From positions 23,445,501 through 23,509,500 of the forward strand of contig NC_084592.1 of NCBI RefSeq assembly GCF_033807715.1: a stretch of 64,000 nt of DNA, given 5' to 3'. Each line of letters opens with the position of its first letter. The first letter of the stretch is position 1. The notes below the pieces were generated by a model. It was not told where the DNA came from and searched no databases. It saw only the letters and a list, made by a program, of their open reading frames with translations. The position numbers and the translations under genes were made by a program. Below are positions 60,591 through 64,000 of this stretch, piece after piece. The stretch comes from Cololabis saira. Taxonomy: Eukaryota; Chordata; Actinopteri; Beloniformes; Belonidae.

Positions 60591-60786
60591 GTGGTCCCTT
60601 ATCACCAAGGGGTCCACATATGCAAATCCTGGCTGGGCTTCGTGTCCATGGTGTTTTTCCGTTGCTCCAAGCCGTGTCGTAAAACTTTAGGGTGGCTTCG
60701 GTCGAAGGCCTGAAATCCGGCCTGGTAGCCTGGTCAAAGCCCGACTGTTCACATGACTACATAATCACATGGGCGGTAGCCCAACA

Positions 60787-64000
<3,214 letters not shown>

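Overview
This window is vertebrate, almost certainly teleost fish, nuclear DNA. The evidence is one unmistakable ErbB-family receptor exon with consensus splice sites, set in non-coding DNA full of fish-type mobile elements: hAT and Tc1-like DNA transposons, MITEs, tRNA-derived SINEs, non-LTR retrotransposons and a Ty3/Gypsy 3' end, plus very long CA/TG arrays. I see no bacterial-style operon, CRISPR array or phage feature. The species cannot be named from the sequence alone.

The only host coding sequence I can support is a 152-bp exon at 45989-46140 on the + strand. It matches exon 2 of erbb4, the neuregulin receptor tyrosine kinase. The sequence before it is therefore best read as intron 1 of erbb4 (exon 1 was not identified), and the sequence after it as the start of intron 2, which runs past the window end because no exon 3 is visible. 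ErbB4 genes are known for very large 5' introns, which fits.

Layout. 1-12.6 kb: a CA array, a 5'-truncated non-LTR retrotransposon with a 410-codon open reverse transcriptase (1.8-3.7 kb), two copies of a LINE-type 3' tail (5.5 and 5.8 kb), a hAT element with a perfect 8-bp target duplication (7.1-7.8 kb), a decayed LINE (9.7-10.4 kb), a TTAA-flanked element (10.9-11.4 kb) and a degenerate element rich in ATCGATT (11.9-12.6 kb). 12.6-21.9 kb: mostly single-copy-looking intron with a (CGCA)n array. 21.9-36.6 kb: a GC-rich MITE carrying CCAAT and CRE-type motifs, SINEs, a TTAA-flanked element that keeps a remnant of a coding region, a further TIR element, a 139-bp tandem duplication, and a hAT element containing a palindromic MITE. 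38.1-38.6 kb: a Tc1-like relic. 41.9-43.0 kb: the 3' end of a Gypsy element with two arrays of 30-bp repeats. 46.0 kb: the erbb4 exon. 46.6-48.1 kb: a SINE and a TIR element. 54.5-57.0 kb: a hAT element containing a palindromic MITE, a minisatellite and a LINE with a 14-bp target duplication. 58-60.8 kb: a probable LTR cut by a compound microsatellite and another hAT. 61-62.5 kb: AT and TG arrays.

No genes here work together as a system. The interest lies in the mobile-element history: nested insertions with exact target duplications, a palindromic MITE family whose four copies all lie inside other transposons, a MITE with promoter-like sequence, and several clean hairpins. Most of the remaining open frames are chance or microsatellite frames and were left out.
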